Assembly: GCA_019914995.1 (NCBI GenBank)
Contig: CM034129.1
Location: forward strand, 1,873,725-1,937,724
Reading direction: 5' to 3'
Source of the DNA: Acanthochlamys bracteata
Taxonomy: Eukaryota > Streptophyta > Magnoliopsida > Pandanales > Velloziaceae
Length of the DNA: 64,000 nucleotides
Below the pieces are notes generated by a model. The model was not told the origin of the DNA. It searched no databases and was given only the letters and a program-made list of their open reading frames with translations. A program made the translations under genes and the position numbers. Within the stretch, counting starts at the first letter, position 1. Every line of letters begins with the position of its first letter. Positions 53,694-64,000 of the stretch are shown piece after piece.

Positions 53694-54651
53694 CACAGCT
53701 GAGGCTACTGCTTGGCAGCTTTATTAGTCAGTGGATGTGAAATATGACTTATGCTCATTACCAGATCAATGTGCAGACGTCATACAGAACTGGTTATCTT
53801 CACAACTGATCATTGCCTTCTTTTTCTTTTCGAGTTGTACATCATTTATGTGGATAGGGGGGGCTTATTCACACTGATACCTGAGAGGCTTTACCTTTGA
53901 ATAGAGAATGGTGTCCAAAATGTAAAGGGGGCAGGGGTGGGAAAATGTAAACAAATATTGTGTTCTCTGGAGGAATGAGATCATACGCTGTATAATCAAA
54001 TTTCATCAAGTCAATGCAAGTGTTCATCTGTTGAGCAGCACTGGAAGTATACCTTATCATTCTCATGAAATGAGTATAAATGTATGTATACAGAAATAAT
54101 TTACAAAAATGTGCCTGCGTTGTTGCTTTGATCTTTGAAAATATCAAGATTTCTTCTGAGAAGACAAAAACATCAATTTACAAAAGTTGAGCTGATGTGG
54201 TGATATACACTATACAAAAAATGGTGAAGACAGACAACAGCAGCAGCCATCAGCATATGCAGCTGAAGGAACCTTTTGGGCGAGAACTGATTTTCCTCAA
54301 CCACCAATATTGTTCAAAATGTTGATGAAACCCCTTGGATTCTATCTGCTTCGTCAAAAGACAGGATCCCCTTCACTGAAATAAAACATTTATATTTTCA
54401 ATTGGTATGAAGTTTTGAAGAAACTCCAACAATCACTTCAGAAAGTTCACTTACATAAATGTATAAAATTGCATAGGCAAAACAAAGCTAGTAATGCAAA
54501 CATTTCCAGCAACTTTTATGTTCTTGACGACCTAGTTTCTGAATCAGCATTGCATAACAAATGCGAGGCATACTAAATGCTCGAGTTTTAAAACAAATAA
54601 AAGGAGTAAACATTACAGTATAATTAATGAATTACCTTGCAATTTCTACTA
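53694..54651. other. Convergent 3' flanks of GlcNAc kinase and the WPP-associated protein gene
   Basis: No coding sequence was seen. The stretch is probably the two 3' UTRs, with that of the kinase running to about 54.1 kb. Confidence 0.45.
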
Positions 54652-55082
54652 TCAAATGTGGCCATTGTTTTCTCCTTTGAGCTCCCTCTTAACTAACTTT
54701 AAAATCTCCATGACCTGAAAGAAACAATAATTTGAAAGCATGAATTTTGTAGCTATAGTTGCCTTCTAGAAACATAGGATGACTAACAAAAATAATTCCA
54801 TATGTTACAAATATCCTCACGGCAACTCAATGGAGTACTTACTCCAGGATAGTGTTGTAGTATTGGGGAGTAATGGTCAAGGGTGATGTAGATCTTTCCA
54901 AGGAGATTTAGGAGAGAATCTACCTCATCGCCCAGCAGATCAACCTAAGTTATGTTGACATTGTAATTTTCTTGTAAGAAAAAAGAGTTATCATGAAATC
55001 CTCACAAAGAACACATCAACTACACTCAATAGCAAATCAAAGGTTATATTACGAAGGCTATTACTGATAGCAGAATTGTCAA

Positions 55083-55113
<31 letters not shown>

Positions 55114-57934
55114 TACCTCAGCTTCAGCTTTCTGAAGATTTGAACATTTGATGTCAAGCATTTGTTTGTACAGAAACCCTCTTTTATCGAGCATGCTAGT
55201 TCCTTGTTCCAGCTTCTTGCAGTGAAAACTCAATGATTTTAACCTGTTCACTTAATGAAGAATTCTGTCAGCCTGTTCAGCATTAACAAATGCATGCCAA
55301 GACGTCAAACTCAAAACAAGAGAAAATTCAGAAGAAAGACGTTGTACTGCAATATAGTTTATGTATGATACTGTTCAATGCTTGTTCAGTACTTCAGTAC
55401 TGAAAGTGCACATGAACTCGCACAAGCTATATAATATGCGAATGCAGCTGCAGCTGACATGCGCTAAACTCAAACATTTTATGTGCACAGCATGCCATAT
55501 ATGCACATGTATGATGAATCATAACTATTGGACACCTACCAGTTCACAGCCTATTGTTAAGAGATTAAATAAGTAACTATATAAAAAATCCAACAATGGC
55601 AAGTTCATCAGATCCTGATGTTAAAATGGAGACTAATCAGCGTAATCACAGGATGAAATAACAAAGGGAAGTCGGAACTTGGATATTCTCAAATGCAACC
55701 AATTTCTCGGTGTTATACTTAAGAGAACTTTCCAAAAGCAACCGCTTTAACATGCGACATCCTATAAGCAGCTGAATGATCAGAAGATAAGATAACCACC
55801 TTTGTCCATATTGTTCAAAAGAATGTGTCAATCTATTTTCAAAGTCTGCAATTCTGCTTGATAATTCTGTTATAGGTGTCACTATGGATTCCAAATCCTC
55901 CCCTTGATTTTTTCCTTCTGGTGACTGTGATATCAGCATCTTTTTCGTCTCAAGGATACCATGAAGCATGTTATTCTCCTTCTCCGCTTCCTCTAATCTC
56001 TCACATAAAACATCATTTTTCGAATTTAACGAACTTATATTTTCTTCATATTGCTCGATTTGCTTTAGAGTTTCATCCAACTGTCCTTTTGATAAGTCAA
56101 GTTCCCTCTCCTTTTCCACAATAAGTATCTCTCGCTTGCTTAATTTGTCCCTTAGTATATCAAGCTCTTCACAGACCAAGTCAAACTGTTTCTTCTGTTC
56201 GTTCAAGGTTGATCCTGATTCTGATGCCAATATCTCCCTTTCACTCATCAAGGATGCTATCTTTTGGTTCAACATCTCTCTTTCTTCAAGTTGCAAGCCC
56301 AATGTTCTTTCCTTCTCATGTAGTGCTGCTTGATTTTTGACTATTGCGTGATCAAGAGTAGCAATAGCACTTTGTGACATGCCTCTTAAGACAATGAGAG
56401 AGATTTCCTCCACTACTTTTGCCTGTAGTTCTAAATCCTTCACAAGAGATTCGTGTTCATGAACATACCCTCTTAATATGTCATTATACAACTCATCTTT
56501 AAAGGCAGATTCAACCTTCATGCATTCAATATCCCACTTAAGCTTATCAATTTGTTTAAAGAGGCTTGCCTCTTCATATGAATTGTATAATACTTCGGTA
56601 GCTGCTTTTGAAACCTTTGATGATAAACTCATGACTTCCCTATTTTTATCTTTAAGCAAAGCTCGTAGATGCTGATTCTCAAAAAACAACACATCAATCC
56701 TATCCTTCAAGTTGCATATCTCCTCATCATTATATTGAGCAGTAGGTAACATTTTACTATGCAAGAGGACGTCTTCCAACTTGGAAGTGATTTCTGGAAG
56801 CTTTTTCCTCAAATTCTCAATTTCCTTGTCTCTCCTCGAAGGTAATGAACCCATTTCCTTAAGGAATTCCCTTTTAAGCCTGAACAATGCTTCAGTCTTC
56901 TCTTGCAATGCTGAATCGTGTTGTCTCCTCATTTTTGTCATTTCACTTTTATAGTAAGAAATTACTTCTTCCCTGCACATGGATTTCAGTTCAGGTGGCT
57001 CCACAGAATCCAATACAGGCTTGGGGGAATCCTCACCTAAGTCCATTAAGCTAGCCCAATGATCATCAGGATGGGGTAAGGGTAGTAGAGGATAGTTAGC
57101 TGAAAGTTTCCGAGGAAGATGGTCCTTTCTCTTTCCACTATTCCAATCTTCAGACTCAAGATGCAAGAAACTGTGTTCAAGGCTTAACAACTGCTTTGAA
57201 ATGATATCAAGTTCCTGCAAGATAAAAGAGAGCTTATCGACACTTTCCTGCCATATTCCTGAGAGCATATTGAAAGGTTTCTTTTGTTCATGTAGTTTTT
57301 CTGCAAAATCGTTTAGAATATCCTTTATATGACTTTGAAACATCATCACACATAGTTCCTTTTGAAACTCATACTCCCATTGTCGTTCGTCGGTTGTAAC
57401 TTTCAAAGAGCAGCACATGTCAGTTATTTGACTGAATACCTGAGACAGAGTTGTCCTAGAAGCATCAGTTCTTTCATCTATTTTGACCAACCTTTCATTA
57501 GCATTTGATGTGTCCCGAGCTAGTCTGTGTAGCTGCCCTTCGACAGTAAATTGCAACTTAAGCAACAGCTCTCTGCAATCTGATTCGACATCTTCCTCCA
57601 TAATGCTAATGTGTGAATCTGACCTTATTCCCTGAGTTTGCACTTCCTTGAATGTTTCTTCAGGTATCATAAATGGTGTATTTTGTTTGTTGTACTTGAT
57701 GGCACTGCATTCATAGGATTTCAACCTATCACGCAACTCTTGCAAATCTGCATCCTTTAAAGCAACTTCCACAGCAGCCTTCTCAGAAATGGAATTCACG
57801 ACCCCCTTGAAGACTGCATCATTTACTACCCTTGAGATGGCCAGATGAGCACCAAGATCATCCCAGTATGAATCAACATCATGCAGGATCTTTTCATAAA
57901 ACTCTGGCTCCTCAGACATCTGAGGACTTGTCAT
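54652..57934 (-). CDS. WPP-domain-associated protein-like, long coiled coil (4 coding exons, about 808 aa)
   Basis: Coding exons are 55800-57934, 55117-55243, 54843-54944 and 54652-54714. Almost the whole protein is heptad-rich, charged coiled coil (for example [18 protein letters not shown] and [20 protein letters not shown]). The C-terminus reads LLYKQ-like [20 protein letters not shown], then [20 protein letters not shown], then [20 protein letters not shown]. That C-terminal block is characteristic of plant WPP-domain-associated proteins (Arabidopsis At2g34730, also annotated myosin-heavy-chain-related). They were found as partners of WPP/MAF1 proteins of the nuclear rim and Golgi; the function is poorly defined. 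The start at [15 protein letters not shown] is the first in-frame ATG after an intron acceptor, so a non-coding upstream exon is likely (donor gtaagt at 58818). No transmembrane segment is seen. Confidence 0.83.
55083..55112. repeat. AAT microsatellite next to a splice donor
   Basis: About ten AAT units on the plus strand lie just inside the intron after the second coding exon of the WPP-associated protein gene. On the sense strand the intron starts gtatattattatt. Confidence 0.85.
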
Positions 57935-58397
57935 ACATACCTGCACAATTCACAAAGTCCCAAATCTTCATATATCTTCATTCCTGCAGAACTAAGTAGA
58001 GATTCATTCTGCACATGAGCATAATAACTTGACAATAGAGTTTTTTTATTAAACAAAAAAGTAAAATTTTTGAGAATCTTTAAAGCTAATTTTTTTTTTA
58101 AAAATAAAGTGAGGTCTTCCAAATTAAGCCTTCAGTTCTTTTAAGGACTAGAACTTTTCTTGTATAAGAATATTACATACATGTTAAACAACAAACTGAA
58201 ATGGATAATTTTGCTATCTATCATCTACTATATTAAGTTGCCCTCAGATGCTACAAAATCAAATTGGCAGCACGCCTAATGTCATTTTTTCACGGAAGGA
58301 TAATTTCACAAGACAAAGATTACATAGTCAGTCTTCGAAAATTGTTCTAACTATAAACACAATATTACGAGGCCACACTGACACTTAATTTTACTAA

Positions 58398-58691
58398 CCG
58401 GCGTATTTCAAATGTTCATAACTGAATTTCGCGCAAGTGAAAAATAAAAAGTAAAGTTTTTTAAAAAATAGATTAGAAATGGAATTCAACTTTTGTATTT
58501 TAATTATTTTAAATGTGAGTTAGAAATTGAAAATTAAAACTACATTAGAAAGTAATACAAATAGAAAGTTAGAGCTAAAATTCTCTGCGTAAAATTGGAG
58601 TTTTCAGTTTTTTGTACAACTGACATATGAATTCTTCAGAACTCTAATTCTGACGGAAGAAATTGGAGTTCCGGACGATTGAAACAAGGAA
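58398..58691. mobile_element. Diverged second copy of the Harbinger-like MITE
   Basis: The left end GGCGTATTTCAAATGTTCAT and the inverted right end TTGTTTCAATCGTCCGGAAC match the termini of the element at 33340-33635. The interiors share blocks such as AAAAAGTAAAGTTTTTT and a TGACGGAAGAAATTGGAGTT-like right subterminal block. A TAA precedes the left end, but the right flank no longer shows a clean duplication. It lies within the probable 5'-UTR intron of the WPP-associated protein gene. Confidence 0.7.
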
Positions 58692-58999
58692 ACCAATAAA
58701 CGAACTGCTGATAAGACCAACTGAATTCAAAAAATCTGAAGCTGCTAGTCCATTACAATACTGTGATAAAAAAATTCCAAAACAAAACAAAGAGATAAAA
58801 GAAGGAACTCGAACTTACGTATTCTGGAGCGCAACTTCTTCAATTTTCCAAGAAAGGTTTTGCAGCTTTTTGGAAACAAAAGAAGAATCAGGTGAGAACT
58901 TCGAGGAGAAGAAGATTACAATTTTCTGAGGAAGAAGAAAGTGGGGAAGTTGAGAAGAGACAAATACCAAAAGTCGTCGGCGAAAGAACGTGTGACGGC

Positions 59000-59480
59000 T
59001 TGATAAATAAATTACAGGTATGCCACTGATCTGTTCTGCTCTTTATATCAATCAATAAAGTTTCACATAAAATTTATGAACTGTTATGATTGCTATTTTC
59101 AATGCCTTGTTACGCTTTTGCGTTGGAATTAAGATTACTATGTGGGCCTAATTACAGTGTCGGCTATAGGCCAATTAAGCCATTACAGTAAAGTTAGACT
59201 TTAACTAGCCTGGCCCATTTAGTGTGTTTTCTTTTCCACAGAAAATAATTCTTTAGAAAATAGTTTTTTCAAAATAAATTTCTGATAAATGATTATTTAA
59301 AATAAAATATCATAAAACTTTAAAAATTAATTTTAAAATAATCTTGTAGTGAAAAAATTATTATTTCGAATGAAAAAAAACAAACAAAAGAGGTTAGTGT
59401 ATTCTCTTTGTTGCTTGCTCACTTCAGAAAACACAAAAAGGAAAGCTCACTGTGTGCCTGTTTTTAATTTTTTTATCGAA
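59000..59480. other. Promoter flank and AT-rich intergenic DNA
   Basis: This is sequence upstream of the WPP-associated protein gene. It includes TTGGCCTATAGC-like and GGCCCATTTAG (TGGGCC, site II) motifs near 59158-59220, then AT-rich filler. No gene seen. Confidence 0.4.
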
Positions 59481-59703
59481 GTATTTATGAAATAAAATTT
59501 TTCTAAAATAAAATATATTTTTACTTTTTAATAAAATAAAGTTTATTTTTTTACTTTTAAAAAAATAAAAATATGTAATAAAAAAATTTCACTGCATAAA
59601 ATTTTTTTATATTTTCTAAATTTTTAAATAAATTTTTTAAATATTTATAAAATATGTATTAAAAATGTAAAATTAAAAATTAAAAAATAGCATTTGGAAA
59701 AAG
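59481..59703. repeat. AT-rich dispersed repeat, family B, copy 4
   Basis: It starts GTATTTATGAAATAAAATTT, holds CTAAATTTTTAAATAAATTT and ends near ATAGCATTTGGAAAAAGC. Same orientation as the copies at 8309 and 8726. About 220 bp. Confidence 0.6.
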
Positions 59704-59828
59704 CAATCCTAAACGCCCAAGCTGTTGACATTAATAAAAATGAAAGAAAGCTCTGAGATAATTTCATGCAGTATTTAACTTAGTATGTCATACCTTTGAA
59801 GATCTCTTCAGCAGATTATCTCATGAAC

Positions 59829-60090
59829 TGACATAGAAGTCATCTATAGTGTAGTGGAAGTCTCTGAATCTGAATGGACCTGGCTTTTCATAAAGGGGAA
59901 ACCATTGCATCTGCCAACAGATAACTGTCCTCACCGTGCATAGACCCAATGGAACTTAATGGCTAAATCAGTTAATAAGTCATCCATAATGTAGTGAAGA
60001 AGTCTCTGAATCTGAATGTGCCTGCCTTTTAAAGGGGAAACCATTGCATGCATCTACCAACAAATAACCGTTTCCTCGCCGTAGTTAGAC
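59829..60090. repeat. Imperfect tandem duplication, unit about 110-145 bp
   Basis: 59829-59942 and 59975-60087 share AAGTCTCTGAATCTGAATG, AAAGGGGAAACCATTGCAT and CAACAGATAACTG/CAACAAATAACCG in the same order. Small deletions and a few substitutions separate them. The right copy overlaps the end of the AAE14-like pseudogene remnant, so the duplication followed or accompanied its decay. Confidence 0.7.
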
Positions 60091-61236
60091 TGAAGGTCCT
60101 GTCTTTGCGTCCGACTAGGCATAGATCACCATTCTCATCAAGCCCTCCAGGTTCTTGAGACCTCAAACTAACACCCACTGTTTGGTAGTACCCAGACATA
60201 ACATGCAAACATCTAGTCATAATTCTCCCCACTGGAAGCGAACTAGGACTACCCTGTACCAGCTATACAAAGTTCAACATGTGGATGTGGTTTCTCAATG
60301 AGATTGCCGTTTTTGCTGGGGCAAACAATTTCAGTGAAGAATATGCCTTGGTCATCCCTAATAACAAAATGTTGCAAAACATTTACATTTGAGATTAATT
60401 TTTGGTATAGAAGGCAGATAAGAAAAGCCCAAGTATATATGTTGGAGTTGAGTGAAAATAGATGAAGCCCTACTTGAATGTTTTGAAAATAGGCAACTTG
60501 CATCTGTCAACAAGCACTTCAAAGTTGAGACTATGTAATCAGATTGAATAAACAGCACATGGTTCCAACCATGTTTTTGCAGTCATCTTCCAGTCACCAC
60601 TACGGACATAGTTGATTTCCAGATTAGACATGACTTTGATTATTATTGAATTCTCTTCGTAGATTCCTCTAAAAATAGTGATTGCTAGTCTCAGAAGAGA
60701 GAAAATAGTATACCTCTTTACTCAATATCGCATTAAGTGTATGTTTACTAGCAAATAATACCTAATGAAATCACGCTCGAATTTCACAAAAGCAGATGAT
60801 TTCTACCGGACAGAAAACCCAACGTTAACTTTTCACAAACTACAATTTGAGCAATTTGTTACAAAAATACACTAAAGACGAAGACTGTGCAAACCCATCC
60901 GTGATTGAGCCGAGCAACAATGCCTCCAACAAAAGTGACCACCAGTAACAATTCGAGATAACCATTACCCGCTTCAATCAATTAAAACCAGCACGATAAC
61001 TAACGAAGAGCAACTGATGGTTGAACTTCAAACAATGATGAACTTACTAACCTCTTTAATGCAGAGGTAACAACTTCACCATTGCTGATGCGAGCTCGGA
61101 GAGCGAGTCCCAACACAGCATCTGCAAACTCCTCGCCTGTTCAGCGACGATCGCCGGAGATAGTGAGCAATGAGTTCTTGCTAAGGGAGAGAATGCGGCG
61201 GATGCATTGGCATAACTGGCCCCTGGAATACGCCAT
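60029..61236 (-). pseudogene. AAE14-like (o-succinylbenzoate-CoA ligase) pseudogene, fragmentary
   Basis: Minus strand 61054-61236 starts MAYSRGQLCQCIRRILSLSK and continues NSLLTISGDRR, then an in-frame TGA (61141-61143), then TGEEFADAVLGLALR. This is the N-terminus of plant AAE14, the phylloquinone-pathway acyl-activating enzyme. Near 60265-60300 KPHPHVELCIAGTG is followed by a stop. Then VGRIMTRCLHVMSGYY, GGLDENGDLCLVGRKDRTF and KRLF correspond to the hinge and C-terminal A8 region. The AMP-binding P-loop (TSGTTG) and most of the adenylation core are absent between 60500 and 61050, and frames are broken. Introns are partly retained (a donor-like gttagt follows exon 1), so this decayed from a normal gene copy rather than a processed transcript. 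Confidence 0.75.
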
Positions 61237-61775
61237 TGTTTTGTTATCTGAAGCAATGAGAGGTGTTCCTTCTCATACGTTCCAAGTTTGCAGATTACGA
61301 GCGCAGAACAAGCGTTGAGAACTGCCACAAAACATTTCTGCATTCAAGGACCTGTTTTTATTTTTGAAAATGAGTTAGGAATAAATTTTGACGAAATTAA
61401 AATTGGTACAAAAATAAAAGTAAAAATTGAAATGGCAACTAAAATACTTATAAATTTGAAATTTTACAAATAAATAAATAAAATTCAGAGAAACAACATG
61501 CTCTAAGAAAGTTTGAATAACGAGAATTCAGTGAACTTCAAAGTTAGTCAAGAACGACACAGTAATTTTGCAGAGATCCTGAAGTTGTCGAAGTTTAACG
61601 AAGTGTGAAACAGAAGAAAAATGTGAAACAACAGTGACCTATTTACTTTCCTGTTCATCGTAAACTTTGAAATGTTAGAATGTACAAAACTAAGGTAACG
61701 TCCTAGAACTGCTTACTTCTACTATCTACATCCCTTTCTCTTCTTCTGCCATGCTTCCACTTGATCAGTTACTTC

Positions 61776-62104
61776 CTACTGAGATAACAAAGGACTATCT
61801 GGATACAAGTGTGACATCAATTCCTCCAGAGTCATCTTATTAGTGATTGCTAACATGTCAACTAGAAGCTGTTGACCAAGTTTCCAGCCAAGTGAACTCC
61901 AGTTCATGAGCCAAGAACTTGAGGGATTTGAAGAACTCTGATATAAAAAACGTAGAGTGAGAACGTCCATTCTAGGGACATTGAGCAAATTTCTTTCCTC
62001 CATCGTACATAATCAACTTGGTCATAATCACTGATCAGCACTTGTGTATCTGTCATCTCTGATTCGACTATGCTTGAAATGCCTACCTGTGTAAACATGA
62101 ACAA
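61776..62104 (-). other. Exon-like open frames of unknown nature
   Basis: After an acceptor-like ttacacag on the minus strand, 62094 downward reads VGISSIVESEMTDTQVLISD then YDQVDYVRWRKEIC. A second, overlapping frame runs from 62003 to 61776 (MEERNLLNVPRMDVLTLRFL to HLYPDSPLLSQ, then stop). Both look non-random, and they may be one exon with a frameshift, or a 3' part of the gene at 62204-63342. I do not recognise the family. Confidence 0.3.
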
Positions 62105-62203
62105 TCAAAATATATACAAGCTCACAACACCGTCTGTATAGCCCCACTCCCTTGTTCAGTGCAGGAGTTCCTCCTTTCAAGGAACTGATTATTTATCCTT
62201 ATC

Positions 62204-63342
62204 TTATGGTGATCTGCGCCATGATTTCATGCTTTTCTGAGTTAACTTGAAAGGGCTCCAGCTTTTCCTACGTTTTGGGGTATCAGAAAAGAGGCCAGAT
62301 GCCAAAGCCTGCTGAAGCCAAAGTTCAAACTCATCATCATCAGGAGCCAACTCAGCATCAAAACCCCAAGGAAATCTGGAAGCATTAGATCTTGGTGTTG
62401 ATCTATCCAAACCAACCATGTTTACATGGAAGCTTGGGCGGTGGGTGTTAGGGCGGCAAACAATTCCCTGCAAAAAGCATGAAACAAATTAGACTAAATT
62501 TCTGGAAGCCTTGACCTTGTAAAGTTGTATCGTCATCAGTAAGTAAAACCACGAAAACAGTTCCCCTCAACCTAGTTACAAAGACTAACCAGAACTTTTG
62601 CTGTTAGCTAAACCAAAGTCACATAATTAGCACCAACATACTTGCCTCCAGTTCAATGTGATCTCTGCATACATCCATACAGAGATCACATAAAATCAGG
62701 CGAACTTAGCTTGAGCTTGTCAACTTTTACAATTACGGAAATAGCTTTGCTGTGAGCTATACATAAAATTGCTTTGATCAGCATGGAGAGAGAAAAGATG
62801 AACTAAATTTATTCCTTTGGCAGACAAAAGAATGACAGCTCCTACCAGAAGCTGAGTTTGTTGTGGACATGATTCTTGTTGTCATACACTACAATTATAG
62901 TCCTACAATCACTTCCAGAGGAAATAGATCTCTTTCACTTGGAGCTTCCTTATCCTTCAGTTTTATTCCAAACTATCTGAATTAACTTGCACTAGTTTAT
63001 CCAGGCAAACTTTCTGTGTCATATCATATATCCTTATTATTAGTGGAACAATTTGCCAAAAATAGGCAGCAAACTCTTTCAGTTACCCAGCTCTGAAATC
63101 AGGTTGGCAAAATCAAGAGTTCTAAAGGCACATTAGGACTTGTAATGCATAACAGACTGGAAATCTCAAGCTATTTACAGAAAAAGGAGTTTTGCTGCTA
63201 GAGCCTAGAGTGTATAATATATTAATCATTCACAACAGTAAAACACTCACACGTGAAGTTAGTTATTTACCTGACATGTTGCCCACTCTGATACATCAAA
63301 AATCTTGCTCTCAGCACAAACAAAAGCTCGGGGTATATCTAC
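62204..63342 (-). CDS. 3' exons of an unrecognised protein-coding gene (partial at the window edge)
   Basis: Exon 63271-63342 reads VDIPRAFVCAESKIFDVSEW-ATCQ and exon 62204-62467 continues GIVCRPNTHRPSFHVNMVGL. An acidic and hydrophobic segment (FPWGFDAELAPDDDEFELWL) and a basic C-terminus (KRRKSWSPFKLTQKSMKSWR) follow, with a stop. Both splice junctions are phase 0 with good GT-AG signals, so I consider the exons real. Upstream exons lie beyond 63.35 kb and probably outside the window. I recognise no domain. The compact Cys/His/Trp-containing block suggests a conserved structured motif, and the tail is likely unstructured. Confidence 0.6.
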
Positions 63343-64000
63343 CTGGAAAGAAGAAAGCTATCAGCTCACGACTGGAAGAACAGCATGTGTAAAACATCCT
63401 CCTCATGGCTATTGAGTTAAAGAAGGAACTAATAGATCAAAATTTCTTGGTACTTGCACCATAAGAATCATTGAAGACTAATTTAGCCGAAAGTATAAGC
63501 AGCAATATATGTGAATTCAACAACACAGATATCTGAAATCTGAATATATCTAGACAAAACAATATGCTTTAAGACAACTAGGCACTTCAGGGTAATGCTG
63601 CGCTTAATGATCATCAACTACAAGATCGGATGATAGTAATACTTTGGAGCAAATTTTCAAAGTTTAGAAATAGAAAATCTAATTTTTGGATCTCTAGCCA
63701 TTTCAAAGAGATACATATATCTATACTATCTCTAATCAGGTGAGGGTCAATTTATAACTGCACTGTTGAAACTTATAACATATTCAAGCCAAACTTCTTC
63801 CCAGATTGCATAGAATGTGCCTAGCAATTCTAGCTTTCACCTCCTCAGCAAATTACTAGAAGTAGAGAGAGATTTTCACCGCCATTTCTCTCCCACTTGA
63901 GTTCTATGGGAAGGACACATACAGGTGAATATGCATATGCAAGTGGACATAACATTATTGTGGGAATTGAATCTGGCTTGAAATTTTAATCACACAGGCG
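63343..64000. other. Probable intron or upstream part of the partial gene
   Basis: No exon could be assigned with confidence. A minus-strand ATGGCGGTGAAAATC near 63880-63894 opens only a very short frame. Confidence 0.3.

Noticed and set aside
59840..60060. Possible small non-coding RNA array from the duplicated block
   Set aside because: The repeat is explained as duplication of pseudogene sequence. I see no hairpin or promoter.

Overview
The window is nuclear DNA of a dicotyledonous plant. The evidence is spliced genes with GT-AG introns, AT-rich intergenic DNA full of small transposon-like repeats, and genes that are plant-specific (GHR1-type receptor pseudokinase, WPP-domain-associated protein, group III patatin-like proteins, an ascorbate-pathway VTC2 relative). 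I cannot name the species. Exon joins were built by hand from splice signals, reading frame and family resemblance. Every multi-exon CDS below closes in frame, but individual boundaries could be off by a base.

Layout. 92-3810 (+): FAD-dependent renalase-like oxidoreductase, 9 exons. 3.8-9.4 kb: intergenic DNA with a 628-bp hAT-like element, two copies of an AT-rich repeat around an inverted-repeat spacer, and a degenerate tandem repeat. 9917-11354 (-) and 21288-22716 (+): two closely related patatin-like genes, each with two exons, transcribed away from each other across about 10 kb of gene-free DNA. Both lack the usual catalytic residues. 24575-32729 (-): VPS53, a GARP tethering-complex subunit, 24 exons. 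33.0-34.6 kb: a Harbinger-like MITE, AT-rich DNA and some unexplained exon-like fragments. 34601-38891 (-): GHR1-like LRR receptor pseudokinase. 41302-44010 (-): a GDP-L-galactose phosphorylase (VTC2) homologue whose HIT-motif histidines are tyrosines. 46254-49825 (-): MSI1-type WD40 histone-binding protein. It shares a 612-bp divergent promoter with 50438-53693 (+), an N-acetylglucosamine kinase. 54652-57934 (-): coiled-coil WPP-domain-associated protein with a second MITE copy in its probable 5'-UTR intron. About 60.0-61.24 kb (-): a decayed AAE14 (o-succinylbenzoate-CoA ligase) pseudogene. 62204-63342 (-): 3' exons of an unrecognised gene that runs off the window.

The genes form no operon or pathway; neighbours look independent, as is normal for a plant chromosome arm. 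The recurring theme is catalytically degenerate paralogues of enzymes: two patatin-like proteins without nucleophile, oxyanion or aspartate motifs, a phosphorylase without its HIT histidines, and a receptor kinase without HRD/DFG. They are accompanied by several families of short non-autonomous repeats. I see no tRNA, rRNA, CRISPR array, organelle insertion or intact autonomous transposon.
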